The notes under the pieces: generated by a model
Databases searched by the model: none
The model's input: the letters and a program-made list of their open reading frames with translations, nothing else
Told to the model about the DNA's origin: nothing
In this document: in pieces, positions 15,401 to 22,289 of the stretch
Layout of the letters: each line of letters starts with the position of its first letter
Position numbering within the stretch: the stretch's first letter is position 1
DNA from: an uncultured bacterium
Lineage (GTDB): Bacteria > Planctomycetota > Uabimicrobiia > Uabimicrobiales > JABWCH01
Assembly (NCBI GenBank): GCA_938003875.1
Contig: CALKWO010000191.1
Span: 1 to 32,949, forward strand
Direction of reading: 5' to 3'
DNA length: 32,949 nucleotides
Program-made: the position numbers and the translations under genes

Positions 15401-16913
15401 AAGAAGAAGATATTGTCATAGCAGTGTTTAGCCTGCTTCTGTTCCATTGCCATAAGTCTAGCTTGTAGTATAGTGAACTATCGTTTTGGCTCACTGTCTG
15501 TCTAGTTTTTTTATCTCTGATAGGGCGGAATATAATAGCCAGAGGCAAATCACCTGATACTTTGTCTCTTTGCTCTGTTGGCCTCATTTCATGCCTAAAG
15601 AAATAAGATAGCGACAGGGGCATGGCCATCTTTGATATATTTATGATGCTTGCTGGCCTTGAAGTAAGCAAAGAATGGTTCCAGACGTTTTGCACAAAAT
15701 TCTCTTTGTGCAAACGGAAGCTTTGTAGATAAGAGAATGTAGAAATGTACAAACTTTTTGCACTCCCTGCATTTCTAGCCTGTATTGTCTTGAACCAAAG
15801 CGATGGAAAGCTGGCAATATTGCGCAGGGCAAAACTCATAAGACGCTCATCGGTATGCAGGGAAATGCTGGCCCATCTTAGCAAATTTACAGGAGCCATG
15901 AAGGCTTTGGTATCTATTGAATCCTTTCTCCCGTGAGTAAACCCAACCCTTTGCAGTAAGATAGAATTTATGTGTATGCGATCTCTATTGGATAGGATTA
16001 TTTTTTTCCAGGATTCCGAAAAAATATTTTGGGCTATGAAAGAGTAGAAGGGAACAGAGGAGGCATCAGTCATCTTGTATTTTACAGGATTCCATCTGCT
16101 GTAAAATGGCACGATCTTGTTTATGCTTTCCAGATGACTCATTTTGTTGTAAGATAAGGCATATTGTATAGCATTTGTAGCAGAGAAAGAATCTGCAAAA
16201 TTTATGTTGCTCCAGGAAGAAGCGTTACTGCTGGATAGCTGGAAAATTTTATTATCAGAAAGCCCAAATTTTTCTAAAATTCTGTCTAATTTTATAAAAT
16301 TTGGGGAAGAGAGAAACCTCTGCTGAAAAATCATAGGACGGATCTGCTGGAGTGGCAGAGGAGAGATTTCTCTTTCATTGTATACTTGTCTGAGATCCTG
16401 GTATTTTTTTGTGTTGTACGAAAGATCTATGCTTCTCCAAGAAAAAGCGTTGCTGCTGGTTGGTTGGAAAATTTTATCATCAGAAAGGCCAAATTGTTGC
16501 AAAATTCTGTCTAATTGTACAAAATTCTTGGAAGAAAGAAACCCTTGCTGAAGAATCACAGAGCGGATCTGCTGGAGAGATAGAGGTGTTATCTTCCTTG
16601 CATTATATACTTGTTTGAATTCCTGGTACTGTTTTTGTACAGGATAAAAAAAATTCAAAAAAAAATTTCCTATCCAGTTTAATGATGGGCGAAGCCGAAA
16701 CATTGAGGGTACAAAGCTAAAAGAAATGCCTTGCCAACCAGAATCCGCTCGCTGGAATATAAGATTCGGAAAACGCCCCTGGATTCTTTCGATTTCATAT
16801 TTAGACCAGATACTGTCCGCCAGGGAAGAATCCTGGGAAATGATTATGCCAGTTTTTTTCCCCATATACTTTTGAGCTATCTTCAGCTTGAGTCCTGTTC
16901 TCATGATCTTCAT
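12489..16913 (-). CDS. Giant repeat protein coupled to eCIS tube gene
   Basis: I do not recognise the bulk of this 1474-residue protein. It has no signal peptide or clear membrane segment. The sequence is basic and rich in Ser, Leu, Phe, Arg, Lys and Asn. It is built of degenerate modules: two tandem 75-residue units near the N-terminus, two near-identical 42-residue units (466-549), and several units with the pattern 'RMNVEDLKSLFSKIIHRRE...LSKTxxSSLQSxRLYEExxLQRLWxNF' through the middle. The last ~60 residues differ: 'SQDLLKKLEKIQIPIV' and a terminal 'ASKVYQMFEKKIAIEKDRRGIL'. That tail resembles, from memory, the end of the small protein encoded just before the LysM protein in other eCIS clusters. 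So the gene may be that subunit with a huge N-terminal extension. Two segments derive from dispersed palindromic repeats. The stop overlaps the next start by one base. AAAGG lies 10 nt before ATG. Tape-measure or payload roles are possible but unproven. Confidence 0.6.
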   Translation of the reverse strand: MKIMRTGLKLKIAQKYMGKKTGIIISQDSSLADSIWSKYEIERIQGRFPNLIFQRADSGWQGISFSFVPSMFRLRPSLNWIGNFFLNFFYPVQKQYQEFKQVYNARKITPLSLQQIRSVILQQGFLSSKNFVQLDRILQQFGLSDDKIFQPTSSNAFSWRSIDLSYNTKKYQDLRQVYNEREISPLPLQQIRPMIFQQRFLSSPNFIKLDRILEKFGLSDNKIFQLSSSNASSWSNINFADSFSATNAIQYALSYNKMSHLESINKIVPFYSRWNPVKYKMTDASSVPFYSFIAQNIFSESWKKIILSNRDRIHINSILLQRVGFTHGRKDSIDTKAFMAPVNLLRWASISLHTDERLMSFALRNIASFPSLWFKTIQARNAGSAKSLYISTFSYLQSFRLHKENFVQNVWNHSLLTSRPASIINISKMAMPLSLSYFFRHEMRPTEQRDKVSGDLPLAIIFRPIRDKKTRQTVSQNDSSLYYKLDLWQWNRSRLNTAMTISSSSDIRDKKTRQTVSQNDSSLYYKLDLWQWNRSRLNTAMTISSSSDITKGSTLKLLFFKRISNLVAQRNSVYEESLKSMVEKSLILGNSRLSLLANRSVEDYNPIFAKTIHRKGYQKVEDFYTFSISYLKNYRFYQENFLQKVWKNFLGLSQEANIIKKISRFQSLIGLTERTVSGILRNINLLGISREIKILKGLSKFCFSQNVVEDISREDTNSAFFKSMLAPQNRVDAISIALLILHKIALTNTGLRKFLSIEKGSLAPLEEHSSLVFFRQNNFEEWKNLRNLFNPKNFISHRILADISKRNISPILAPLNLIVSRRMDVEDLKSFFSNIIRHRENQNSEHSSKTLFLSLQSRRLYDESILQRLWDNFQMISTRMNIAKSTYSPFLARLEKREMGMFTDFLSVNNLKTRNIHDFADRFALTFFRQTNFKNLENLFSQKSWISYKSVKEIEGYPILENLNRILFRRMNVEDFKSILFKIIHKREALNVEHLSKTISSSLQIFRLDERKNVHRFGKSLLFLSDRESIIKESTHFQLIMDLVKRSLRFDPGQSKFPGALPLTIMFQPFGPKITKGELIPSALQNDNFLYFKMFYPKEAWRAEHLYKTFFSSMQSHRLYEGNALQRLWKHFSRSFISEEISNNFIRLQSIDLNLIKRFRIEDLNFLFSKWTHRQEATDAKNLSVFSSLQKQSLYKEIFFKRMEKNFLLVATGTNSIQSFIHSQFITGLKNRNTSRIWEGWNFILLQRMNVDELKSLSYLFSKKGKKKYNADIILLKYIENLREYQIRKRIHSKPVLEHLTWMFLQSMDSQKKITDSQSLAQKILSAKFLINKSSYKSLFTKERYEFIGFPRTSLRFHRGLKDFKRVRFASQPKESDRTIKQYTLEKLSFYNPVKTIPMAASAPGLVFQKASPSAGKMMAQASQDLLKKLEKIQIPIVHETSTVTSNQMNQIASKVYQMFEKKIAIEKDRRGIL
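13692..13742 (-). repeat. Family E palindromic repeat inside coding sequence
   Basis: The stretch from GATCTTAGGCCCAAAAGG to AGGGGCAATGCCCCT matches the intergenic copy at 85-138 over about 50 bp, including the GGGGC-AA-GCCCC hairpin. On the minus strand it is read in frame as 'PGALPLTIMFQPFGPKI' (about residues 1058-1074 of the giant protein), so it adds residues without a stop codon. Confidence 0.7.
15267..15518 (-). repeat. Recent 126-bp tandem duplication in giant gene
   Basis: Units 15393-15518 and 15267-15392 are nearly identical at nucleotide level (only a few differences such as GTCTGCCTGG against GTCTGTCTAG). Each encodes 42 residues, from 'RDKKTRQTVSQNDSS' to 'MTISSSSDI'. The very low divergence compared with other repeats in the gene shows a recent event. 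Confidence 0.9.
15518..15560 (-). repeat. Family E palindromic repeat, second coding copy
   Basis: TAGGGCGGAATATAATAGCC followed by AGAGGCAAATCACCTG matches the element at 85-138 (GGGGCGAAATATAATAGCCAGGGGCAAAGCCCCTG), though the hairpin arms have decayed. It reads in frame as 'SGDLPLAIIFRPIRD'. It abuts the start of the 126-bp tandem duplication. Confidence 0.6.
16207..16656 (-). repeat. Two tandem 225-bp repeats near N-terminus of giant gene
   Basis: The stretch around 16432-16656 is repeated at 16207-16431 with a period of 225 bp (for example GGAAAATTTTATCATCAGAA at 16466 against GGAAAATTTTATTATCAGAA at 16241). Each encodes 75 residues with 'LQQIR...FLSSxNFxxLDRILxxFGLSDxKIFQ'. Divergence is moderate, so it is older than the 126-bp duplication. 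Confidence 0.85.
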
Positions 16914-17119
16914 AAGGTTCTAGCCTTTACATTCCATTGTTTAGCCATTTTACATTCGCCAATCGGCCCTACTGCAAAGACAGGAATAAGGCAAGCTAGG
17001 AAAACAAATTTCTCATAGCAAGTCTTTATATTATTTTACTGTATAGGAAACATATTTTTCCCTTTCTCCTTTCATAATAAAAGTAGAGCAAGTTAATTAT
17101 TACCATCCGCAGAGTAAAA

Positions 17120-18238
17120 CTATAATTTTCTATCCTTTAAGCTGTGGAATCGCGGGAGCATTTCTTCCATGCTATCCCCTCCGATTTTTTCTATCAGGGC
17201 ATTGGCAATCGCAAAGGATAGCATGGATTCGCCTACTACAACAGCGCGGGGAACAGCACAAACATCGCTTCTCTGATAAACGCTCAGGCAAGGTTTCCCT
17301 GATGCCAGGTCTACAGACTGCATTCCTTTTTTTATGGTTGAAATGGGCTTCATGGCTGCTCTTACTACAACTGGCTCTCCTGTTGTAATGCCTCCTTCCA
17401 GGCCTCCTGCCCTGTTTGTCTTTCTTATAATCCTTTTGTTTTCAGAGGCAAAGATTTCATCCTGTACCTCGCTTCCCTTTTTTGTCGCATTTTCAAAAGC
17501 AAAAGCAAATTCTACCCCTTTAATAGCGGGTATGCTCATGAACAAAGAAGCAATCTGTGCATCCAGGCGACGGTCGTATTGCATAAAAGACCCCAGACCT
17601 GGTGGTACGTTTATGGCAACTACCTCAAAGATTCCACCTACAGTATCCTCTTGTTCTATTGCTTTTTGTATTTCGCCTAGCATGGCTTTTTCTTCAGGAA
17701 AAGGGCAACGTATCTGGCTTTTTTCGGCTTTTTCAATTTTTTTGATAAAATCCATCGGAGCATCTTTTTTTATTCCTGCGCTTCCGATTTGTACGACATA
17801 TCCGCCCACTAAAATACCAAAAAAATTCAGAAAAGCCTTACATACCGCGCCAATAGCGACACGCATGGCAGTTTCCCTGGCACTGCTTCTTTCCAAAGAT
17901 AGGCGTAAATCTTTATATCCATATTTTATGGCTCCTGTCAAATCTGCATGGCCAGGCCTGGGGATTGTCATGGGAGGTTTTTGCTCTATCTGAGAATCCC
18001 TGTTTTTGATGATAAGTCCAATAGGCCCTCCTGTTGTCTTGCCCTGAATAACACCAGAGATAATTTGCACACGATCTTTTTCCAGAGACATTCTCGGACT
18101 CGCACCAAAGCCTTTTTGTCTGCGTTGGAGATCTTTTTGTATTGTTTTTTGTGTGAGAGAAAGCCCTGCTGGTATTCCTTCCAGGATGGCACTCAGCATA
18201 GGGCCATGGCTCTCTCCTGCTGTTAAAAATCGAATCAT
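17120..18238 (-). CDS. aroC: Chorismate synthase
   Basis: This catalyses the last shikimate-pathway step, anti-1,4-elimination of phosphate from EPSP to chorismate, using reduced FMN. Diagnostic motifs are present along the full 372 residues: 'GESHGP' (8-13), 'GFGASPRMSLEKD', 'GKTTGGPIGLIIKNRD', 'RPGHADLTGAIKYGYKDLR', 'ERSSARETAMRVAIGAV', and C-terminal 'SGKPCLSVYQRSDVCAVPRAVVVGESM'. The conserved Arg and His residues of the FMN/EPSP site lie in these blocks, so the enzyme looks active. Length is normal. It starts 14 nt after the stop of the epimerase-like gene on the same strand, so the two are probably co-transcribed. A 206-nt gap without a recognisable gene separates it from the giant eCIS-linked gene downstream. 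Confidence 0.97.
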   Translation of the reverse strand: MIRFLTAGESHGPMLSAILEGIPAGLSLTQKTIQKDLQRRQKGFGASPRMSLEKDRVQIISGVIQGKTTGGPIGLIIKNRDSQIEQKPPMTIPRPGHADLTGAIKYGYKDLRLSLERSSARETAMRVAIGAVCKAFLNFFGILVGGYVVQIGSAGIKKDAPMDFIKKIEKAEKSQIRCPFPEEKAMLGEIQKAIEQEDTVGGIFEVVAINVPPGLGSFMQYDRRLDAQIASLFMSIPAIKGVEFAFAFENATKKGSEVQDEIFASENKRIIRKTNRAGGLEGGITTGEPVVVRAAMKPISTIKKGMQSVDLASGKPCLSVYQRSDVCAVPRAVVVGESMLSFAIANALIEKIGGDSMEEMLPRFHSLKDRKL

Positions 18239-18252
18239 ATCTGAACCTAGAT

Positions 18253-19173
18253 TTAGCTTAAGACCAATTTCAATGTATCTACAATCCCTACTTTCGGGGT
18301 ATACCCGCTGGCTTCCCGAAATTTTTGATCTGAGAGAATTACTGGATAGCGGAAATAATCCATAAGATGGGGGGGAAATCCGATTCCTGCTACAGAAAGA
18401 ATTTTTAATGCTGGATATGCAAGATAGTGAGAAACTGGTACGCAGTTTGCTCCTAAAATTTTAATGGCCTCTTTCATAGGCAAAGAACCACTTCCTGCAA
18501 GGTTGTATACTCCTGATATAGCAGGATTTTTTAAGATCAAAGTAATGGCCTGAACAAGATCGCTTTCATAGATAAACTGCATCATCGGGTCGAAACCCAT
18601 GAGATGGGGGATAAATCGGAGTCTCAAAAAACGACTTATGGTATTGTTGAGATTTTTGCCAACGATATTACAAGGTCTTAAAACAATGGTCTGCGCAGAA
18701 GGATTTTTCCAAAAATAGGACGTTGCCAGATAATCCAGCTCTACAGCGTCAATGATTTCAGGAAAAATCTGGCCTGCTCTTAATGGCTGGTCTTCTGTGA
18801 TTCCTGCTGGATTGTGTTGGTGTGCTCCATACACATGAAATGTGGATAAGATTATGACTGTCCCAACTTCATATTTGGAGCAAAGATTGAGAATGTTGCT
18901 TGTCCCCATGACATTGAAATTGTGCCTTTGGTATAGCTTTTCTTGTGCTCCAGAGATTCGCCCCAAATGCAATACTTTATCAGGCCTGTATTCTCGAAAA
19001 ATATCACCAAACTCTCGTTTAGTATAGTTTACCTGGAGAAATTTTCCCTGGTATAGCCATCTTTTTCTGTAAGGTCTGGTATCTACGCCTATGATCTCAT
19101 ACTCTTCTTTCAGGCTATCAGCAACGACATTCGCAAGTCCTCCTGCCATTCCTGTGATTAAAATTTTTTCCAT
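18253..19173 (-). CDS. NAD-dependent epimerase/dehydratase-like SDR protein
   Basis: The Rossmann start is 'KILITGMAGGLANVVADSL' (residues 3-21) with TGxxGxxA, followed by 'GVDTRP' at the second strand end, 'VLHLG' and 'STFHVYGAH'. The usual extended-SDR catalytic Tyr-x3-Lys is not seen: the equivalent stretch reads 'LDYLATSYFW', with no Lys. Related SDRs with 'HVYGA' and 'VILRPxNIVG' also lack a clean YxxxK, so this may be a reductase-like or non-catalytic NAD(P) binder. The start is set at ATG 19173 because AGAGGAA lies 5-7 nt upstream and the fold begins there; a longer frame to 19269 would read through a repeat fragment. It is followed after 14 nt by aroC. Substrate unknown, probably a nucleotide sugar or other carbonyl compound. 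Confidence 0.85.
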   Translation of the reverse strand: MEKILITGMAGGLANVVADSLKEEYEIIGVDTRPYRKRWLYQGKFLQVNYTKREFGDIFREYRPDKVLHLGRISGAQEKLYQRHNFNVMGTSNILNLCSKYEVGTVIILSTFHVYGAHQHNPAGITEDQPLRAGQIFPEIIDAVELDYLATSYFWKNPSAQTIVLRPCNIVGKNLNNTISRFLRLRFIPHLMGFDPMMQFIYESDLVQAITLILKNPAISGVYNLAGSGSLPMKEAIKILGANCVPVSHYLAYPALKILSVAGIGFPPHLMDYFRYPVILSDQKFREASGYTPKVGIVDTLKLVLS

Positions 19174-19212
19174 AAAATTCCTCTTAAAAATAAAGAATTT
19201 TCGAGTATACTT

Positions 19213-19234
19213 AATAGGGGCAACTCCCCTGGTA
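19213..19234 (+). repeat. Fragment of family E palindromic repeat
   Basis: AATAGGGGCAACTCCCCTGG matches the hairpin end of the element at 85-138 (AGGGGC-AA-GCCCCTGG). It is intergenic, upstream of the epimerase-like gene. Only the hairpin part is recognisable. Confidence 0.45.
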
Positions 19235-19361
19235 TTGCTATAGTACGAAATTTTTTCCAGGTTTTGCAACAGTTTTTTAAAAGAAGTAAAAAATTTCTTG
19301 ATAATTCTTTTGTGAACTTATGCTATTTTATCATACTATCGCCCATTTTAAGGAATACAAT

Positions 19362-20300
19362 ATGCTAAAAAAAACTTTCTGTTGTATGCTTCTTTTTTCT
19401 TTTCTGTCTTTACTCTCTCAGGAAGTGGTCATTAAAAAATGTCCTAAATGCCAGTTTTTAGAAAAAAATCGCGATGCTAAATATTGCATTCATTGTGCAG
19501 AAAAATTGATAGCCACAAGGGCTATGGAAGTTTTTATTTGTCCTAAATGCAATAAAGCATTGAAAAAATTAGACCACTATTGCCATGTTTGTGGTGAAAA
19601 AAGAATTTCCTATTGTGCAGCTTGTGGGGTGAAGGGGGTTTTAGTCTATCAGGAAATACCAGAGGAAAAATATGATCCGTCTGTTCCTGTTTCCCAAATG
19701 CCAGATCAGGAAAAAATAGCTCCTATAAAAAAGCCTATCCCAAATTTAGAGCAATTTGCTTATCCTGGTGATATTCTTCTGGAAAAACAAGTTATGGACG
19801 AAGGCTTTTTGAATACTTCCAGAAATCGGAAAATTCAGAAGTTTCTTTATAAATCTCAGGCTTCTGTTGAGCAGATAGAAGAGCATTATCGGAAGCTTTA
19901 TCCAGAAAGTTCTGTTATACGGTTTGTCGATGAGATACTGAAGACGCCTGGACTGATTTTAAAATACTCTCCCAAAGAAAAGGAAATCATGGAGATCATA
20001 CTCTATACATTTAGCGATTACCCCAGAGAAGACTGGACCAATATCCACAAAAAAATACAAAACAAGATACAGGAAGAGCTAAAGCCTCTTGCACAGTTAG
20101 AAAAAGAATTAGCCAATTTACAAAAGATGATCCGAGAAGGTAAAACCACTGTTTCTAAATCCCAGGAGCAGCAAGAGGACATAAAAAGGCGGATGAAATC
20201 TACAACTCATTCTAAAGGCTATTGGCAATTGTATGCAAAGGAAAAAGTTTGTTCTTTAGGCCATAATATTGTTCTAATTCATGTTGTTTCAGCAAAGTAA
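19362..20300 (+). CDS. Secreted zinc-ribbon protein of unknown function
   Basis: A signal peptide (residues 1-19, ending about 'LSLLS') precedes 'QEVVIKKCPKC'. Two or three zinc ribbons follow within the first 90 residues: CPKC-x13-CIHC, CPKC-x9-CHVC, CAAC. Residues ~130-230 contain 'PGDILLEKQVMDEGFLNTS' and 'SVEQIEEHYRKLYPESSVIRFVDEI', a pattern of a small alpha/beta domain that I cannot name. Residues ~240-290 form a predicted coiled coil ('LAQLEKELANLQKMIREG'). Zinc ribbons exported through Sec are unusual. ATG 19362 is chosen for AAGGAA at 19350-19355. A possible promoter (TTGATA at 19298, TGCTATTTT at 19321) has poor spacing. It is divergent from the epimerase-like gene. No function can be assigned. 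Confidence 0.7.
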   Translation: MLKKTFCCMLLFSFLSLLSQEVVIKKCPKCQFLEKNRDAKYCIHCAEKLIATRAMEVFICPKCNKALKKLDHYCHVCGEKRISYCAACGVKGVLVYQEIPEEKYDPSVPVSQMPDQEKIAPIKKPIPNLEQFAYPGDILLEKQVMDEGFLNTSRNRKIQKFLYKSQASVEQIEEHYRKLYPESSVIRFVDEILKTPGLILKYSPKEKEIMEIILYTFSDYPREDWTNIHKKIQNKIQEELKPLAQLEKELANLQKMIREGKTTVSKSQEQQEDIKRRMKSTTHSKGYWQLYAKEKVCSLGHNIVLIHVVSAK

Positions 20301-20341
20301 AAAGCTGGTTCTAACAGGATCTGTGATATAGAAGGCTGAAT

Positions 20342-20590
20342 ACCACAGAGGCACAGAAGAGAACCACAGATGAACACAAATAAACACGGATTAAATAATC
20401 TTCTTGGCTGCAATTTATTCATGAATAGCTATCTAAAAAAACGATAAAATTGAAAAAAAACTATTATAAAAAATTATTTGTGTTCATCTGTGTTTATCCG
20501 TGGTTCAAAAGTTAAGAATTCTCTGTACCTCTGTGGTTAATTCTATTTTTTAAATTTATGGCCGTTCGCAGTATAAAAAGGGCTGTCCAG
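20342..20590 (+). repeat. Dispersed palindromic element, copy 1 of an inverted pair
   Basis: The outer arms ACCACAGAGGCACAGA (from 20342) and CTCTGTACCTCTGTGGT (to 20537) pair; inside, GAACCACAGATGAACACAAA pairs with TTTGTGTTCATCTGTG. Homologous sequence in opposite orientation lies at 22290-22555, and the similarity continues inward to TTTATGGCCGTTCGCAG and GGGCTGTCCAG (to 20590). No open frame. It occupies the first half of the 537-base gap 20301-20837; the second half carries a T-tract, a promoter and a leader. Confidence 0.75.
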
Positions 20591-20615
20591 ATTAACAATA
20601 CCTTTAAAGATCATA

Positions 20616-20683
20616 ATTTTTTATTTTTTTTTATTTTTTTTTTAAAATATATCTTGACGAATGTAAAAAAAAAATGCTATACT
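20616..20683 (+). promoter_or_regulatory. Extended -10 promoter with upstream T-tract
   Basis: TTGACG (20654-20659) and TATACT (20678-20683) are separated by 18 nt, with an extended -10 TG at 20675-20676. Directly upstream, 20616-20643 is almost pure T, which may bend DNA or act like an UP element. Transcription would begin near 20690, giving a leader of about 148 nt before the coiled-coil gene; I see no known riboswitch in it. Confidence 0.7.
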
Positions 20684-20837
20684 CATAATCCGAGATATGA
20701 CGAATTGATCAACAATGTTGTTTTGGCAAATGTATAGTGTCCAAAGCAATGCTTTAAAGATGTTTTAGATCGCTAAAACTCGGAATCGGGAAAACAAAAG
20801 GCCTGTTCAGGTTCCATCTGCTCTGGAGGCGAGCGGG

Positions 20838-21785
20838 ATGCTTAACTTCTCAAAAATAGTCCACGCAAAAGACCAACAAGACACTATGTATAAAACTAGT
20901 GAGTTTACTTTCCTGGAGAAATCAGGCATGGGGATACCACGGGAAATTCCAGAAGATGTTGCTTTCTTAAAAGAAACCATCCGTCATTTAGAAGACAAGC
21001 TGGCCCGCATATACCATGAACTCAAAGACAAGGAAGGTAATCTAGCCCTTCGCGAAAAGGCTTGCGAACAAACATCGTATTCTCTTCATGTTGCGATAGA
21101 AAAATTAGAAAAAGCAAAAAAGCAGACGAACAGCGAGTTGCTAAGATGCAAAATTCTTTTACAGGAAGCAGCAGAAAGAGAAAACGTTGCGAAGTACCGT
21201 CTTCAAGAATCCGAAGAAAAAGTGGCACTTTTGAGTCAGGAATTAGAGATTGCTAACAAAAGAAGCATACAACAAGAAATCCAGATCGCCCAAAAGGACA
21301 GACAAATCGCACAGCAAGAAAGACAGATTATAGAGCAACAACGACAAATTGCTGAGGTAACCAACCTTTTAAAATATCAGGGTAGACCGGGAATTGTACC
21401 CCAAGTTTTCCACCAAAGTTCTTCGCAAGAAGAGAGCAGCTATTCACCTAATTTTATGACAAAAAACGCTCAGGAGGAAGATACTTTGAGTTTAGCAACT
21501 GCTTCTAAAAATAATGGTCTGCCACCGAAAAACAGACCAATACCTTTTGGATATAGCCAGCCTAACAATGGGCTTTACTTACGTGGATTACAGGTAGTGA
21601 AAGATAATGAACCTAGTGAAACACGAATGAACACAATAGAAAAACAAGTAGAAGAGTTGGCTGCTGATATTTATGAAATCAAACAAGTTTTGATGCAGAT
21701 TTCCAGGAAACTGGACACAAAATCGCCAGATGTAACCCAGGATAAAGTTTTTTCTACCATAAACAACTTTCTTAAAGCAGAATAA
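20838..21785 (+). CDS. Cytosolic coiled-coil protein of unknown function
   Basis: I do not recognise the 315-residue protein by family. Residues ~40-175 form a long coiled coil: 'LKETIRHLEDKLARIYHELKDKE' and then heptads that repeat almost exactly, 'QIAQKDR QIAQQER QIIEQQR QIAEVTN'. A Ser/Asn/Pro-rich linker follows (~180-255). A second short coiled coil near the end, 'MNTIEKQVEELAADIYEIKQVLMQISRKL', could form a dimer or trimer. There is no signal peptide or membrane segment. GGAGG at 20825-20829, 8 nt before ATG, and the promoter at 20654-20683 suggest good expression. It converges with dtd, and both sit between two inverted copies of the same dispersed element. A structural or scaffolding role is the most one can say. 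Confidence 0.8.
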   Translation: MLNFSKIVHAKDQQDTMYKTSEFTFLEKSGMGIPREIPEDVAFLKETIRHLEDKLARIYHELKDKEGNLALREKACEQTSYSLHVAIEKLEKAKKQTNSELLRCKILLQEAAERENVAKYRLQESEEKVALLSQELEIANKRSIQQEIQIAQKDRQIAQQERQIIEQQRQIAEVTNLLKYQGRPGIVPQVFHQSSSQEESSYSPNFMTKNAQEEDTLSLATASKNNGLPPKNRPIPFGYSQPNNGLYLRGLQVVKDNEPSETRMNTIEKQVEELAADIYEIKQVLMQISRKLDTKSPDVTQDKVFSTINNFLKAE

Positions 21786-21838
21786 ATATACTAAAGCTTT
21801 TCTTTAAATCTCATGTTAGAGAAAAATTTTAGTATATT
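21785..21838. terminator. Probable bidirectional terminator
   Basis: AATATACTAAA (21785-21795) pairs with TTTAGTATATT (21828-21838), and an inner TTTTCT (21798-21803) pairs with AGAAAA (21820-21825), giving a bulged stem. It sits between the convergent coiled-coil gene and dtd, overlapping both stop regions, and is AT-rich on both sides. Confidence 0.5.
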
Positions 21839-22274
21839 ATATTTCAAAGAGAAAAGTAACTGGTCCATGATTTATTGAGCTTACCTCCATATAAGCACCA
21901 AAAATGCCGGTTGCAGTAGTGATGTTGAATGATTGTAATTTCTCTACAAACTTTTGATAGAGATGCAAAGCATCCTCAGGAGACGCAGCAAGGTCAAAAC
22001 CAGGCCGTCTTCCCTTTCTGCAATCGGCAGCCAGCGTAAATTGGCTCACCACCAAAGCTTCCCCCCTTACGTCCAAAAGAGAAAGATTCATCTTGTGTTC
22101 CTGGTCTGGAAAGATACGATAATAGGCTATCTTTTCGGCTAAAGCATTTGCTTTTTCTAAAGTATCTCCTTTTATAATCGCTAAATACACCAAAATTCCC
22201 TGCCCTGTTTTTCCTACAATTTTACCTTCTACCTCAACAGAGGCTTCCAAAATTCGTTGAACAACTGCTTTCAT
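21837..22274 (-). CDS. dtd: D-aminoacyl-tRNA deacylase
   Basis: This hydrolyses D-amino acids (for example D-Tyr) and glycine from mischarged tRNA, a proofreading step in the cytoplasm. The 145 residues match the usual family length. Visible motifs are 'MKAVVQRILEASVEVEGKIVG' at the N-terminus, 'VSQFTLAAD' (the catalytic Ser-Gln-Phe-Thr segment) and 'NHGPVTFLFE' at the C-terminus, the variant of the cross-subunit Gly-Pro motif that gives chiral selection. ATG 22274 is chosen because the family begins MKAVVQR and GGAAA is just upstream. The frame stays open to 22313, but those codons lie in a dispersed repeat. It converges with the coiled-coil gene. Confidence 0.95.
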   Translation of the reverse strand: MKAVVQRILEASVEVEGKIVGKTGQGILVYLAIIKGDTLEKANALAEKIAYYRIFPDQEHKMNLSLLDVRGEALVVSQFTLAADCRKGRRPGFDLAASPEDALHLYQKFVEKLQSFNITTATGIFGAYMEVSSINHGPVTFLFEI

Positions 22275-22289
22275 AGTATTTCCATTTCC

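Noticed and set aside
16914..16952. A 12-codon frame ending in ATGA overlap with the giant gene start
   Set aside because: Too short, no ribosome site and an ordinary composition; a leader peptide cannot be supported.
19174..19269. Upstream extension of the epimerase-like gene
   Set aside because: It would read through a fragment of the palindromic repeat; the Rossmann fold and the AGAGGAA site both point to 19173.
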